This document shows positions 1 through 6,093 of a stretch of DNA of 9,045 nucleotides, one piece after another; position 1 is the first letter of the stretch; every line of letters starts with the position of its first letter. Both the position numbers and the translations under genes were made by a program. Location of the stretch: NCBI GenBank assembly GCA_002493905.1, contig DLAJ01000013.1:1-9045 (forward strand), read 5' to 3'. Source of the stretch: Lachnospiraceae bacterium UBA7050 (GTDB lineage: Bacteria; Bacillota; Clostridia; Lachnospirales; Lachnospiraceae). The notes under the pieces were generated by a model. That model was not told where the DNA came from. It saw nothing but the letters and a program-made list of their open reading frames with translations, and ran no database searches.

Positions 1-2
1 TA

Positions 3-214
3 GGTTGAAAAATAAGCTTGATAGCTTATTTTTCAACCGGCAATTTGAGTCAGAGCCTCAAATATGCCTTGATCGCAGTCGGAAATCTGAAATTTCCGAC
101 GCGTGTCATCGCAGTAAACTGCTCTGACATGGAGGATTAGTGTGAAAAATAAATTTTTCATAAGCAAACGAGTTTGCTTTGCGAATATTGTGCCTGCGGC
201 CCAAAGTTCGCAGG
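3..214 (+). other. Hairpin-rich leader element (candidate structured RNA or dispersed repeat)
   Basis: At least six perfect inverted repeats lie head to tail: 3-17/24-38 (15 bp, 6-base loop), 43-49/57-63 (7 bp, 7-base loop), 78-86/92-100 (9 bp, 5-base loop), 143-150/153-160 (8 bp, 2-base loop), 162-169/172-179 (8 bp, 2-base loop) and 193-198/209-214 (6 bp, 10-base loop). A weaker one is 111-115/118-122. The loop of the second hairpin (50-56, TCAGAGC) is exactly complementary to 121-127 (GCTCTGA), so a pseudoknot or a switch between folds is possible. TGAAAAATAA occurs at both 6-15 and 143-152, so the first and fifth hairpins could swap arms, and ATCGCAGT is repeated at 72-79 and 108-115. All of this is read directly. 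I do not recognise it as a named riboswitch. Because two of the stems have only 2-base loops, DNA-level palindromes or a dispersed repeat are as likely as an RNA fold. It lies upstream of the prepilin peptidase gene. Confidence 0.6.
18..140 (+). CDS. Candidate small ORF, 40 codons, unrecognised (doubtful)
   Basis: An open frame with TTG as its first usable start runs to TAG at 138-140. It would give a 40-residue peptide beginning LIAYFSTGNLSQSLKYAL and ending NCSDMED. The composition is protein-like and not low in complexity, but there is no ribosome binding site before TTG18, which sits at the edge of the first hairpin loop. The frame stays open back to a TGA at 6-8. It ends 1 base before the GTG of the next candidate small ORF, whose GGAGG lies inside this frame. 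It may be a chance reading of the structured element. Confidence 0.15.
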   Translation: MIAYFSTGNLSQSLKYALIAVGNLKFPTRVIAVNCSDMED

Positions 215-243
215 TTGTGAGAAAGGCATGGTTATCAATATGA
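142..243 (+). CDS. Candidate small ORF, 33 codons, unrecognised
   Basis: A GTG start at 142 is preceded by GGAGG at 131-135 with a 6-base spacing, which is a good ribosome binding site. The frame runs to TGA at 241-243 and would encode a basic 33-residue peptide beginning MKNKFFISKRVCFANIVPAA. Two perfect 18-base palindromes (143-160 and 162-179) lie inside the frame, so either the peptide is a by-product of a structured element or the hairpins regulate it. No membrane helix or known motif is evident. It ends 24 bases before the prepilin peptidase start and could be a leader peptide. Function unknown. Confidence 0.3.
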   Translation: MKNKFFISKRVCFANIVPAAQSSQVVRKAWLSI

Positions 244-244
244 T
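215..244 (+). promoter_or_regulatory. Candidate promoter for the prepilin peptidase group
   Basis: TTGTGA at 215-220 and TATGAT at 239-244 are separated by 18 bases and resemble sigma-A -35 and -10 boxes (4/6 and 5/6 matches). Transcription would start near 251, leaving a short leader with AAGGAGG at 256-262. If this is the true promoter, the hairpin-rich region is upstream DNA and not part of this mRNA. The -35 box touches the right arm of the last hairpin. Inferred from sequence match only. Confidence 0.35.
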
Positions 245-267
245 ATGCGGGAGATAAGGAGGACGTT

Positions 268-771
268 ATGTCCGGGAAAATATTATGGCTCTTGGCAGGG
301 GCGTTTTTATTATATTGGACCTATCACGATCTGCGCTGCGGGATGATCTCTGTCAAAAGCTGCCTGATTGCGGCGGGAACGGGAATTGCAGCGCGGGTCA
401 TGTTTCTGGATGGAGCGGCAGCAAACATTATTTTGCGGGGAAGCGGGGCAGACTGGAGGGATTTGGTATATAGCCTGATTCCCGGACTGTTTGTCATGGG
501 AATGGCGGTCGTAAGCGGTGAGCGGGTTGGAAAGGGGGATGCGTGGATGCTGTCGGCGCTTGGCGCCCTGCTGGGGGTAGAGCGTTGTATGGAATTGTTT
601 GTGACAGCGCTTGCCGCTGCGCTTCCGTTTGCAGCGCTGTGCTGCCTCGCAGGGCGCCGCAAAGGAAGAGGCGGACCGTTTGCCAGCTCCGGAATAGAGG
701 AAGAAGGGCGTGTGATTCCGTTTGCGCCGTGTCTGATGATTGCGTATGTGTTGTGGTCAGTCCGGTCATGA
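268..771 (+). CDS. Prepilin peptidase, A24 family (TadV/CpaA type)
   Basis: A polytopic membrane aspartyl protease that would cleave class III signal peptides from tad/Flp-type pilins and TadE-like pseudopilins. The two catalytic aspartates of the GxGD fold are visible: D21 in YHDLR after the first helix, and D91 in GKGD (88-91). A conserved-looking PFAP segment lies near the C-terminus before the last helix. At 167 residues it matches the short TadV/CpaA subtype, which lacks the N-terminal zinc/methyltransferase domain of PilD. The start is fixed by AAGGAGG at 256-262, 5 bases upstream. A TadE-like gene, a probable substrate, begins 138 bases downstream. No pilin gene is seen in the window. 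Confidence 0.88.
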   Translation: MSGKILWLLAGAFLLYWTYHDLRCGMISVKSCLIAAGTGIAARVMFLDGAAANIILRGSGADWRDLVYSLIPGLFVMGMAVVSGERVGKGDAWMLSALGALLGVERCMELFVTALAAALPFAALCCLAGRRKGRGGPFASSGIEEEGRVIPFAPCLMIAYVLWSVRS

Positions 772-857
772 AGAAGGACTGTGGTACGGAAAAAGGTAAA
801 CGGCTTGAAGAATACTGTGGCTTATGGGAACGGCCATGAGAAAGGACTGCGGTATGG
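767..857 (+). repeat. Degenerate direct repeat after the prepilin peptidase gene
   Basis: A 23-base segment at 767-789 (catgaagaaggactgtggta...) recurs at 835-857 with about 19 of 23 identical bases. A weaker third copy lies between them around 804-827 (ttgaagaatactgtggctta). The first copy spans the stop codon of the prepilin peptidase gene. The region from 772 to 909 otherwise holds no convincing gene, so this looks like local duplication in the spacer. Confidence 0.5.
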
Positions 858-909
858 TTTAACGGTCAGAGCGGCGTAAAATAACGGAAAACGGAGGAAA
901 AATGCGGGG

Positions 910-1398
910 ATGAAAGGGTTTCGGGAAGATGAGCGGGGGAGCGCAACGTTAGAGATGGCAGTTCTAATGCCGATGATACTTATTTTAATGATCCTGTTAA
1001 TCTATCTGGCACTGTACCTATATGACAGGAGTGTCTTATACGGTGATGCCTATCTGGCGGCGTTCATTGCCTCGGAACAGCCGGGGGAAGATAATGAAAC
1101 ATTGTATGCGGAGGCAGATGCATGCTTTTCCGCCTTACAGGAAGGACAGTTGATGGCGTTGTCTAAAGTGCCATATGAGCTGACGGTCGATGCGGATGGC
1201 GTTGAAATTTCGTACAGTGGGGAGGTTGCGGTTCCTGTGATGGAGGGAAGCACAGTTTTTCGGGAGTGGGAGAGTTATGTACTCTCGGATAGCGCTTATG
1301 CGGCGAGGCATCGTCCCGTAACTTTTATCAGACGCTGTCGAATACTGGAAAGAATGTTGTCACAGGAGGAAGAGACGGGAGCAGGCGGAGAGCAATAG
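910..1398 (+). CDS. TadE-like pseudopilin
   Basis: A bitopic membrane protein of 162 residues with the organisation of TadE-family minor pilins. It has a short charged N-terminus, a class III signal site RG|SATLE with G10 and the conserved E15 (position 5 after cleavage), a hydrophobic helix at about 16-38, and an extracellular remainder without cysteine pairs. The prepilin peptidase encoded just upstream is the likely processing enzyme. GGAGG at 893-897 lies 12 bases before this ATG. An ATG at 902 is closer but reads only MRG before TGA, overlapping the real start as ATGA. The gene is probably co-transcribed with its neighbours. TadE calls rest on the signal and helix pattern, since the outer part is poorly conserved. 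Confidence 0.75.
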   Translation: MKGFREDERGSATLEMAVLMPMILILMILLIYLALYLYDRSVLYGDAYLAAFIASEQPGEDNETLYAEADACFSALQEGQLMALSKVPYELTVDADGVEISYSGEVAVPVMEGSTVFREWESYVLSDSAYAARHRPVTFIRRCRILERMLSQEEETGAGGEQ

Positions 1399-1468
1399 GT
1401 AAGCGGGAGAGTAAAAGAGAAGCCGGAGGCTTAGCAATATACCGATTGTATGAGGAGGAATGTTTTAT

Positions 1469-2515
1469 ATGGGAACGGATAAGATTGATGTGGAATGGAT
1501 TAAAGAAGAAGAGTCACAGGAGCCGGACAGCGGACAACTTCGGAAAGAATGTGCGGACGAGACTGAATGCGGAAAGAGCGGTGTACAGGCGGAGGATGGC
1601 ATGGGTCCAGAGGGTGGCGTGGGTCCAGAGGATGGTGCGGACCCGGAGGATGGCATGGGCAAGGAGAGATTTGAGCTCCTGCGTGAAAGCGGAAGATGTT
1701 ATCTGACCTGCACGTTAAAAGAGGACTGTGAGGAGGAGGCGGCGATGCTGGCTCATAACAGGCCGGACGGATACCTTGCCGTCACACAAAAAAGCATGAA
1801 CGGACAGGCAAAACTATTTTTTGACATTACGGGAAAACAGTCCCTGCTCCGCTGCTATGAAAAAAAGAAGCTTTCCTACGAAGAACTTGCCGCGCTGCTG
1901 TTGTCAGTTAAGAGCGGTTTGGACCGGGTGGAGGAATATTTGCTTTCAGAGGATGGTCTGGTGTTTTCGCCCGCATATTTATATCGAAATATGAATGGGA
2001 GACAGCTTTATTTTGTGTATCTTCCGTCTTTGCCCGGCTTGTTTGCGCAGCACATCAGAGAGCTTGCACGCTTTCTGATGAGTCATGTTGATTACGGAGA
2101 GGACTTGGCTGTAGAATTGGCGGGTCAGTTTTTTCGATATACGGAAGCTGAAAATTTTAGTATGACTGTATTTTTAGAAGAAAACAGAAGCATTTTTGAA
2201 CATTCTGCGCCGGAAAAAGGACAGGAGGAGCAGGAGGAGAAGCAATCAGAAACGGGTATGCCAGATCGGGGCGAAACAGAATTTATGGAAAAAGGAGAGG
2301 AGGAGCCGTTGAAAGGCAGGCGGATGGTATATGCAGGGGCGGCGGCCGCTCTTATAGCGGCGTGTGCATTGCCTAAGCTGGCGTGGCTTCTTGTTCCGGC
2401 AGGAATCTGTGCGGGGGCTGCCGCAGGCATCCTGCCGGGCCGTATGGGAAGGGCACAGCAGAAGCTGTTAAAAAAGGAGCGTGAGGTGTATCTGTTTTCA
2501 GAAGAGCAGACATAA
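1469..2515 (+). CDS. DUF6382-like membrane protein, pilus-group associated
   Basis: Residues 66-240 (from ERFELLRESGRCYLTC to the TVFLEE region) resemble the DUF6382 domain found next to tad-type pilus genes in Lachnospiraceae; its biochemical role is unknown. The N-terminus is acidic and contains a four-copy hexapeptide repeat at residues 42-65. An acidic Glu/Gln-rich linker (about 245-280) leads to two hydrophobic segments at about 286-303 and 304-323, and the protein stops shortly after. Many family members, as I recall, continue into a C-terminal FHA domain; here there is none and a terminator follows at once. I chose ATG1469 (348 aa) because GAGGAGG at 1452-1458 is 10 bases away. The in-frame ATG1460 is only 1 base from it and would add MFY. 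This is the last gene of the plus-strand group. Confidence 0.65.
   Translation: MGTDKIDVEWIKEEESQEPDSGQLRKECADETECGKSGVQAEDGMGPEGGVGPEDGADPEDGMGKERFELLRESGRCYLTCTLKEDCEEEAAMLAHNRPDGYLAVTQKSMNGQAKLFFDITGKQSLLRCYEKKKLSYEELAALLLSVKSGLDRVEEYLLSEDGLVFSPAYLYRNMNGRQLYFVYLPSLPGLFAQHIRELARFLMSHVDYGEDLAVELAGQFFRYTEAENFSMTVFLEENRSIFEHSAPEKGQEEQEEKQSETGMPDRGETEFMEKGEEEPLKGRRMVYAGAAAALIAACALPKLAWLLVPAGICAGAAAGILPGRMGRAQQKLLKKEREVYLFSEEQT
1592..1663 (+). repeat. Four-copy 18-base in-frame tandem repeat
   Basis: Units at 1592-1609, 1610-1627, 1628-1645 and 1646-1663 are variants of GAGGATGGCATGGGTCCA. In the reading frame they encode EDGMGP, EGGVGP, EDGADP and EDGMGK. Units 1 and 4 are nearly identical and unit 3 has diverged most. 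The 18-base length keeps the frame, so copy number could vary without breaking the gene. Confidence 0.85.
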
Positions 2516-2548
2516 AAAAGTCCCTATACACATGGTATACGGACTTTT
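2514..2548. terminator. Bidirectional rho-independent terminator between convergent genes
   Basis: The arms 2516-2523 (AAAAGTCC) and 2541-2548 (GGACTTTT) pair perfectly. After a C/C mismatch, an inner stem 2525-2529/2535-2539 closes a 5-base loop. Read on the minus strand the stem is followed by a run of six T, and on the plus strand by four T. It begins on the stop codon of the DUF6382-like gene and ends 5 bases from the stop codon of the minus-strand LtaS-family gene, so it can serve both. Confidence 0.8.
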
Positions 2549-2553
2549 GTGTC

Positions 2554-4794
2554 TTAAAATGCTTCAGACGGGTGGGGTGCGGTCCAGTCCGGATCAATAT
2601 GCGGGTGATATTCTTCAGGAAGCGCATCCAGAACATAGCGGTAAAAATCGTTGTTCAGAATGCCTGCAGTATAGTTATATAAACCGCGAACCTGCTTTTT
2701 TATGACATCTAAATATTCCTCATCCGGTTCCATGCCGTCCGTCCATTCTGTATGACCGGTTGTCTTATGATAGAGGACCCTGTCTGTGATAAAACTGCGG
2801 TCGGAAAAGATGACAAGCGGTGCACTGTCTGATAGAATATCCCTGCCTGCGTATAATCTGGAGTCGTAGGTGAAGCCAAACAGATTTAACAGCGTGGGAA
2901 GGACATCCTGGGAACAGGCGGGCTTTTCCACAGTAACCGTTTCCATTTCACTATTCCAGAGAATCAGGTAATTGCGGAAAATATCAAGCGTGTTTTCCAA
3001 AGGTTTCCCTGCAAGCTCTTCCAGATTTGCAATTTCCATACCGTAGGGGTAATGATCAGCGGAAAGGCAGATTACGGTGTTTTCCAGCTTTCCGGCAGCG
3101 TCCAGTTCTTCGATCAGATATTCTAAGGCAAGATCAAGCTCGATATTGCAGGCAATATAAGCTTTGCCTTCGTTAGAATAAGGCAGTCCGGCAACTTCCT
3201 CACGGTGCAGGGAGGACATCCTGTTACCGCCAAAGTTATAATTCATGTGACCGGAGACCGTCATATAGTATACATGGAAGCGGTCCTCGTTGATATACTG
3301 GGGGATCGTGGCTTTCATCATATCAAGGTCGGATGCCGGCCAGTAGTCCGCGTGCTCCATTTCGAAAACCTGACCACCCCAGACGGATGCATCTAAATCG
3401 CCGAGACTGCTTGCCTGCCATTTGTAACCAAGATTAGGATGAGAAAGGTGGCGCTTATAATAGTCGAGCGTATGATTGTGATACGCATAGCTGTGTACGC
3501 CCTCCAAGGCAAAAAAGGACGGGAGACTGAAAGGCATGGAAATCTCCGAGCTCCGGCGCATGGAAAACTGCTGATCGGGAATGAGTCCGGTCAGATTGGT
3601 ATATTCCCCGTCACTTGTGGAAGTGTGCCAGAGCGGTACATAATACTGATGAAAGACAAAGCCCGAATTGACGAGCCTATAAAGTGTAGGCGTCAGTGTT
3701 TCATCGACCGCGTAAGGAGAAAAACCTTCGGCAGTGAGATAAATGAGGTTATAGCCCTCGAACATGCCGGTGTATTCATTGCGGTTTGTTGCGGGCATGC
3801 TCTCCATATATTCTGCAAGCCTGATGATCTCATCGGAACCGGCATGTTCCCTTAGATATTCGAAATCGACGGGAAGTACGTTCGGTGAGGTGTCCAATGG
3901 GTCAGGCTCGTCGGAAAGATTTCCGGAAGGATTATCAGTGGAGGAAGCTCCGGGTGCGGGAGAACCTTCCTGAATAACCGGACTGGGCTTTTCCGAGGAT
4001 GCGGGGGGCGTGACAGAGGCGGAGGCACCGTCATTGGAAAGGGCGGCATCACCGAGATCAGCAACATCGCTACCGCCGCTGAAAGCGTTTGCGGGCGAAG
4101 CTGCGTCATTTGTATCGGGAACATCAGTCCATGCTTCTAAGGAATCCCCGGTTTCAGGAAAAATCGGACCTGAAAGGTCCCGGACGACGGAGGGCATTAC
4201 GCCGTAGACGGAGATAACGCCGTGCGGGTTGTAGAATTCGCTGTAATTTTCGTAGTATTCCGTCTTCGCAGAAAATCCGATTACACAGACAAGAAAAAAT
4301 GAACACAGACCACCAGCTGTTATGGCAGCGTTTATAAGGCGCTCTTTTTTGGTGTGGCGTTCAAGCGGAAGGAGCCGCTTATTATCTGCACGGTGTTTTT
4401 TAGAAAGGAGGACTGCTGCGGCAATGGGGAGGGCAAGCAGAAGCAGCCATCCCGATGCGTGGAGAATACCAGTCAGTGCTTCTCTCCAATAATGGGTCAG
4501 CGCGTCTTTGCCGCCGTTTGTGACAGCTGCCATTAGGAGCGGCTGCTTAAAGATTTTCATATAGACAAGCTGGGAGGCAAAAAGCAGCCATGTAAGCGAT
4601 AAAATTGCAAAAAAGACGATGCGGTTTCCTTTTTTGTGGAAAAGTCCTGTAATAAGCGAGGCCAGTCCCGCAAACAGAATCCAAACAGGAATGGCGATCA
4701 GCGGATTTACGGGCGTAAGTCCCGAACAGCCGATGTGATAAAGAATCTCCATATAAAGCAGGGTACAGAGATCATACAGAAAAACGCGCAGCAT
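2554..4794 (-). CDS. LtaS-family phosphoglycerol transferase / lipoteichoic acid synthase-like sulfatase-fold protein
   Basis: A membrane enzyme expected to transfer glycerol-phosphate from phosphatidylglycerol onto a lipid or glycan acceptor outside the cell. About five helices fill residues 1-175 (roughly 3-22, 31-52, 57-80, 107-130, 153-175). A low-complexity Ser/Pro/Ala/Asp linker runs from about 215 to 305, and an extracellular alkaline-phosphatase/sulfatase-fold domain from about 347 to 660. Visible active-site candidates are E356 (LTAEGF), the nucleophile T393 (STSDGEY), H516 (VSGH) and D580-H581 (SADHYP), matching the LtaS layout. At 746 residues it is longer than S. aureus LtaS, mainly through the linker and a C-terminal tail of about 85 residues. 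AAGGAAGT at 4803-4810 lies 8 bases before the ATG. It is monocistronic, divergent from the rhomboid gene, and ends at the shared terminator. The exact polymer made cannot be told from sequence. Confidence 0.85.
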   Translation of the reverse strand: MLRVFLYDLCTLLYMEILYHIGCSGLTPVNPLIAIPVWILFAGLASLITGLFHKKGNRIVFFAILSLTWLLFASQLVYMKIFKQPLLMAAVTNGGKDALTHYWREALTGILHASGWLLLLALPIAAAVLLSKKHRADNKRLLPLERHTKKERLINAAITAGGLCSFFLVCVIGFSAKTEYYENYSEFYNPHGVISVYGVMPSVVRDLSGPIFPETGDSLEAWTDVPDTNDAASPANAFSGGSDVADLGDAALSNDGASASVTPPASSEKPSPVIQEGSPAPGASSTDNPSGNLSDEPDPLDTSPNVLPVDFEYLREHAGSDEIIRLAEYMESMPATNRNEYTGMFEGYNLIYLTAEGFSPYAVDETLTPTLYRLVNSGFVFHQYYVPLWHTSTSDGEYTNLTGLIPDQQFSMRRSSEISMPFSLPSFFALEGVHSYAYHNHTLDYYKRHLSHPNLGYKWQASSLGDLDASVWGGQVFEMEHADYWPASDLDMMKATIPQYINEDRFHVYYMTVSGHMNYNFGGNRMSSLHREEVAGLPYSNEGKAYIACNIELDLALEYLIEELDAAGKLENTVICLSADHYPYGMEIANLEELAGKPLENTLDIFRNYLILWNSEMETVTVEKPACSQDVLPTLLNLFGFTYDSRLYAGRDILSDSAPLVIFSDRSFITDRVLYHKTTGHTEWTDGMEPDEEYLDVIKKQVRGLYNYTAGILNNDFYRYVLDALPEEYHPHIDPDWTAPHPSEAF

Positions 4795-4820
4795 GTTATA
4801 GCACTTCCTTATTTATATAT

Positions 4821-4826
4821 ATTATA
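4821..4826 (-). promoter_or_regulatory. Candidate -10 box for the LtaS-family gene
   Basis: Read on the minus strand this is TATAAT, 26 bases before the start codon and 10 bases before the ribosome binding site. No good -35 box lies 16-18 bases upstream, so the promoter is either weak or activator-dependent, or the match is chance within a very AT-rich stretch (4811-4828). Confidence 0.3.
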
Positions 4827-4905
4827 TGGGTATACTGTAGCACGATTCGACAGAAAAAGGAGAAATGTTACACATTTTAACATAAGATTCATGCTTTCTT
4901 TATAT

Positions 4906-4934
4906 TTGACACAACTACGTTAAAATGCTACGCT
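4906..4934 (+). promoter_or_regulatory. Candidate sigma-A promoter for the rhomboid gene
   Basis: A perfect TTGACA at 4906-4911 is followed after 17 bases by TACGCT at 4929-4934, preceded by TG one base before (extended -10, TGCTACGCT). The -10 matches the consensus only at T, A and final T. Transcription would begin near 4941, about 24 bases before the rhomboid start. A small dyad ATGTTA-N7-TAACAT at 4865-4883 lies upstream of it, between the divergent genes, and could be a binding site. That role is inference. Confidence 0.5.
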
Positions 4935-4964
4935 TATGATTACGAAGAAAGCAGGAGAGAAGTT

Positions 4965-6053
4965 ATGACAGAGCAGTTGGCTGGATATATGCAGAGCAAG
5001 GGTTATCAGATGATGGTAACAAACGTGCCGGGTCTGGTATTTCTTTTTCATCAGGAAATGCAGTCCGTTAATGTCATCATTCTTATGGAAATGACGGACG
5101 GCAGTATTCTTCCGGAACAGTATCGTCATATCAGAGAACAGATGCAGGAGGCATTTGAGCGCCGCGGCGCAGGGGAGCTGCACGCGATGGGTCTGTTGAT
5201 CACGAACGAGCCGGAAGCGTCAGCGTCACTTTGCGAGGAAGAACGTTTTTTCTGGATGATTGACAGCCGAAGCAGGAGGCTGATTATTTATGAGCATCAG
5301 GCGGAGGATTTTTATGGATTGAAGGGAATGCTGGAGGAGTTTCTTGCGGCATGGCAGCAGGACGGCGCCGCAGCATGGCAGCAGGAGGACGCAGCATGGA
5401 CGGAGGCAGAACAGCAGGAAGAGCCGGAAAGCTTTGAAAGGCGGCGCGGCCCGCGCGAAAGCCTGCGTACAATCCCGTTTGCGACAGTCCTTTTGGTCGT
5501 CTTAAACTGCGTTGTATTTTTGATATATACATGGAGAGGCGAAGTATTGTATAATGAAGGAGAACTGCTTGGACTGGCCGTTGTGGAACGCGGGGAATAT
5601 TACCGCATGATTACCAGTATGTTTATGCACGCTGATTCAGGGCATTTGTTCGGCAATATGTTGATGCTCTATGCGGTTGGTGCAATGCTGGAGATGCGGT
5701 TCGGGCGTATCCGGTTTCTGCTTTTGTATCTGCTGTCAGGAATCGGCGCTGCCGCTGCTTCCGTGTGGCATCAGCTGCAAATTGGAAGTGTTGTGGGCTC
5801 CATCGGCGCAAGCGGTGCGGTTTACGGATTGATCGGCGCGCTGTTCTTTCTGGTGGTTGCGGGAAAGGGGCGGTTTGCAAGTGTGACGCTCCCGCGTATC
5901 CTGCTGTGCATCGGATACTCCTTATATAGCGGGCTGACCGCGGAACGAATCGACAATGCGGCGCATATCGGCGGTCTGATCTGCGGATTTGTGCTGGCAG
6001 CACTGCTTTTTTTGGGAAAAAAGCAGGATTTGGAAAAGAAGCAGACGGGATAA
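4965..6053 (+). CDS. Rhomboid-family intramembrane serine protease with N-terminal cytoplasmic domain
   Basis: A six-helix membrane protease of the GlpG/rhomboid fold occupies about residues 170-350. The catalytic dyad is visible as S283 in GASG and H334 in NAAHIGG. H227 and N231 in HLFGN are the usual oxyanion-side residues, and an R near 210-215 precedes the second helix. Residues 1-125 form a soluble mixed alpha/beta domain I cannot assign. A linker at 126-165 contains a short AWQQ-type repeat and many charged residues. The start is supported by AGGAG at 4953-4957, 7 bases upstream. The next gene starts 40 bases downstream, so they are probably co-transcribed. Substrates are unknown. Confidence 0.88.
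   Translation: MTEQLAGYMQSKGYQMMVTNVPGLVFLFHQEMQSVNVIILMEMTDGSILPEQYRHIREQMQEAFERRGAGELHAMGLLITNEPEASASLCEEERFFWMIDSRSRRLIIYEHQAEDFYGLKGMLEEFLAAWQQDGAAAWQQEDAAWTEAEQQEEPESFERRRGPRESLRTIPFATVLLVVLNCVVFLIYTWRGEVLYNEGELLGLAVVERGEYYRMITSMFMHADSGHLFGNMLMLYAVGAMLEMRFGRIRFLLLYLLSGIGAAAASVWHQLQIGSVVGSIGASGAVYGLIGALFFLVVAGKGRFASVTLPRILLCIGYSLYSGLTAERIDNAAHIGGLICGFVLAALLFLGKKQDLEKKQTG
5349..5400 (+). repeat. Short direct repeats in the rhomboid linker
   Basis: GCATGGCAGCAGGA occurs at 5349-5362 and 5373-5386, with a partial third copy GCATGGA at 5394-5400. Spacing is 24 and 21 bases, both multiples of three. They encode repeated AWQQ/AAW blocks in the hydrophilic linker between the N-terminal domain and the membrane domain. 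Confidence 0.7.
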
Positions 6054-6093
6054 GTCTGGATCAGATTGGATATCAGAAAGGAACGGACGGAAT

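Noticed and set aside
3..38. First hairpin as a plain terminator of an upstream gene
   Set aside because: The stem is AT-rich and is followed by CGGCAATTTG and not a T run, so it does not look like a rho-independent terminator.
1446..1706. Arg-rich ORF overlapping the start of the DUF6382-like gene
   Set aside because: It reads the tandem repeat in another frame (RRMAWVQR-type) and has no domain; a shadow of the real gene.
3205..4207. Plus-strand ORFs inside the LtaS-family gene
   Set aside because: Several frames of 60-140 codons are open, but none has recognisable domains, and the minus strand encodes a complete enzyme with its active site.
5989..6093. N-terminal extension of the flavodoxin-SCP2 gene
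   Set aside because: The frame is open, but the region is coding for the rhomboid in another frame and the flavodoxin fold begins at ATG6094.
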